A stretch of DNA of 22,436 bases from Colimorpha_A sp045593985 (GTDB lineage Bacteria > Bacillota > Clostridia > Oscillospirales > CAG-272), in NCBI GenBank assembly GCA_045593985.1, contig JAZNXR010000022.1, forward strand, positions 1-22,436, read 5' to 3'. Under the pieces are notes generated by a model. The model searched no databases. It saw only the letters and a list, made by a program, of their open reading frames with translations, and was not told the origin of the DNA. Each line of letters opens with the position of its first letter. Position 1 is the first letter of the stretch. The position numbers and the translations under genes are program-made. Below, piece after piece: positions 22,070 to 22,436 of the stretch.

Positions 22070-22436
<367 letters not shown>

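Overview
The window looks like chromosomal DNA of an anaerobic, fermentative, low-to-mid GC Firmicute, most likely a gut-type Clostridia lineage (Oscillospiraceae/Ruminococcaceae-like). The reasons are strong GGAGG ribosome-binding sites, RNase J as the encoded exonuclease, TmcAL and YlmH, a dgt-dnaG-rpoD cluster, acetate kinase, rubrerythrin, and DUF975 and DUF3737 proteins. This placement is inference; no search was run. Nearly everything is core-genome content. I see no prophage, transposase, CRISPR array or defence island.

Layout. 1-195 is the C-terminal end of an unrecognised protein. 196-445 holds a paired palindromic repeat and the ackA terminator. Acetate kinase (446-1654, -) is divergent from the tRNA(Met) cytidine acetate ligase gene (1762-2889, +), so an enzyme of acetate metabolism sits back to back with an acetate-consuming tRNA-modification enzyme. 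2890-3374 is non-coding and filled with more copies of the same palindromic repeat, two of them carrying an extra internal segment. A DUF975 membrane protein with a nine-proline tail follows (3375-4016, +). RNase J (4148-5827, -) has an odd 5' leader in which a perfect hairpin separates the Shine-Dalgarno from the AUG. Two small uncharacterised genes overlap tail to tail (6123-6320 + and 6317-6586 -). They are followed by a 708-residue nucleotidyltransferase fused to a phosphomannomutase-like module that has lost its catalytic motifs (6665-8791, +) and by a PHP phosphoesterase with its own promoter (8861-9718, +).

From 9751 to the right edge every gene is on the - strand. Read in transcription order from the right: a 23S rRNA 3' end with no 5S behind it; an operon of a 200-residue protein (TTG start), YlmH and an MFS transporter; rpmE with a strong promoter; a two-hairpin attenuator-like element; hflX and a YigZ-family gene overlapping by 16 bases; dgt-dnaG-rpoD; an orphan solute-binding lipoprotein with a Pro/Glu/Thr-rich tail; a DUF3737 beta-helix protein; and rubrerythrin.

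How they fit together: most genes serve replication and transcription (dnaG, rpoD, dgt), RNA decay (rnj), and translation or ribosome rescue (23S, rpmE, hflX, ylmH, tmcAL). The most interesting signals are regulatory RNA structures (rnj leader, rpmE-hflX intergenic region), the palindromic repeat family with compensatory stem changes, and the apparently dead phosphomannomutase module.
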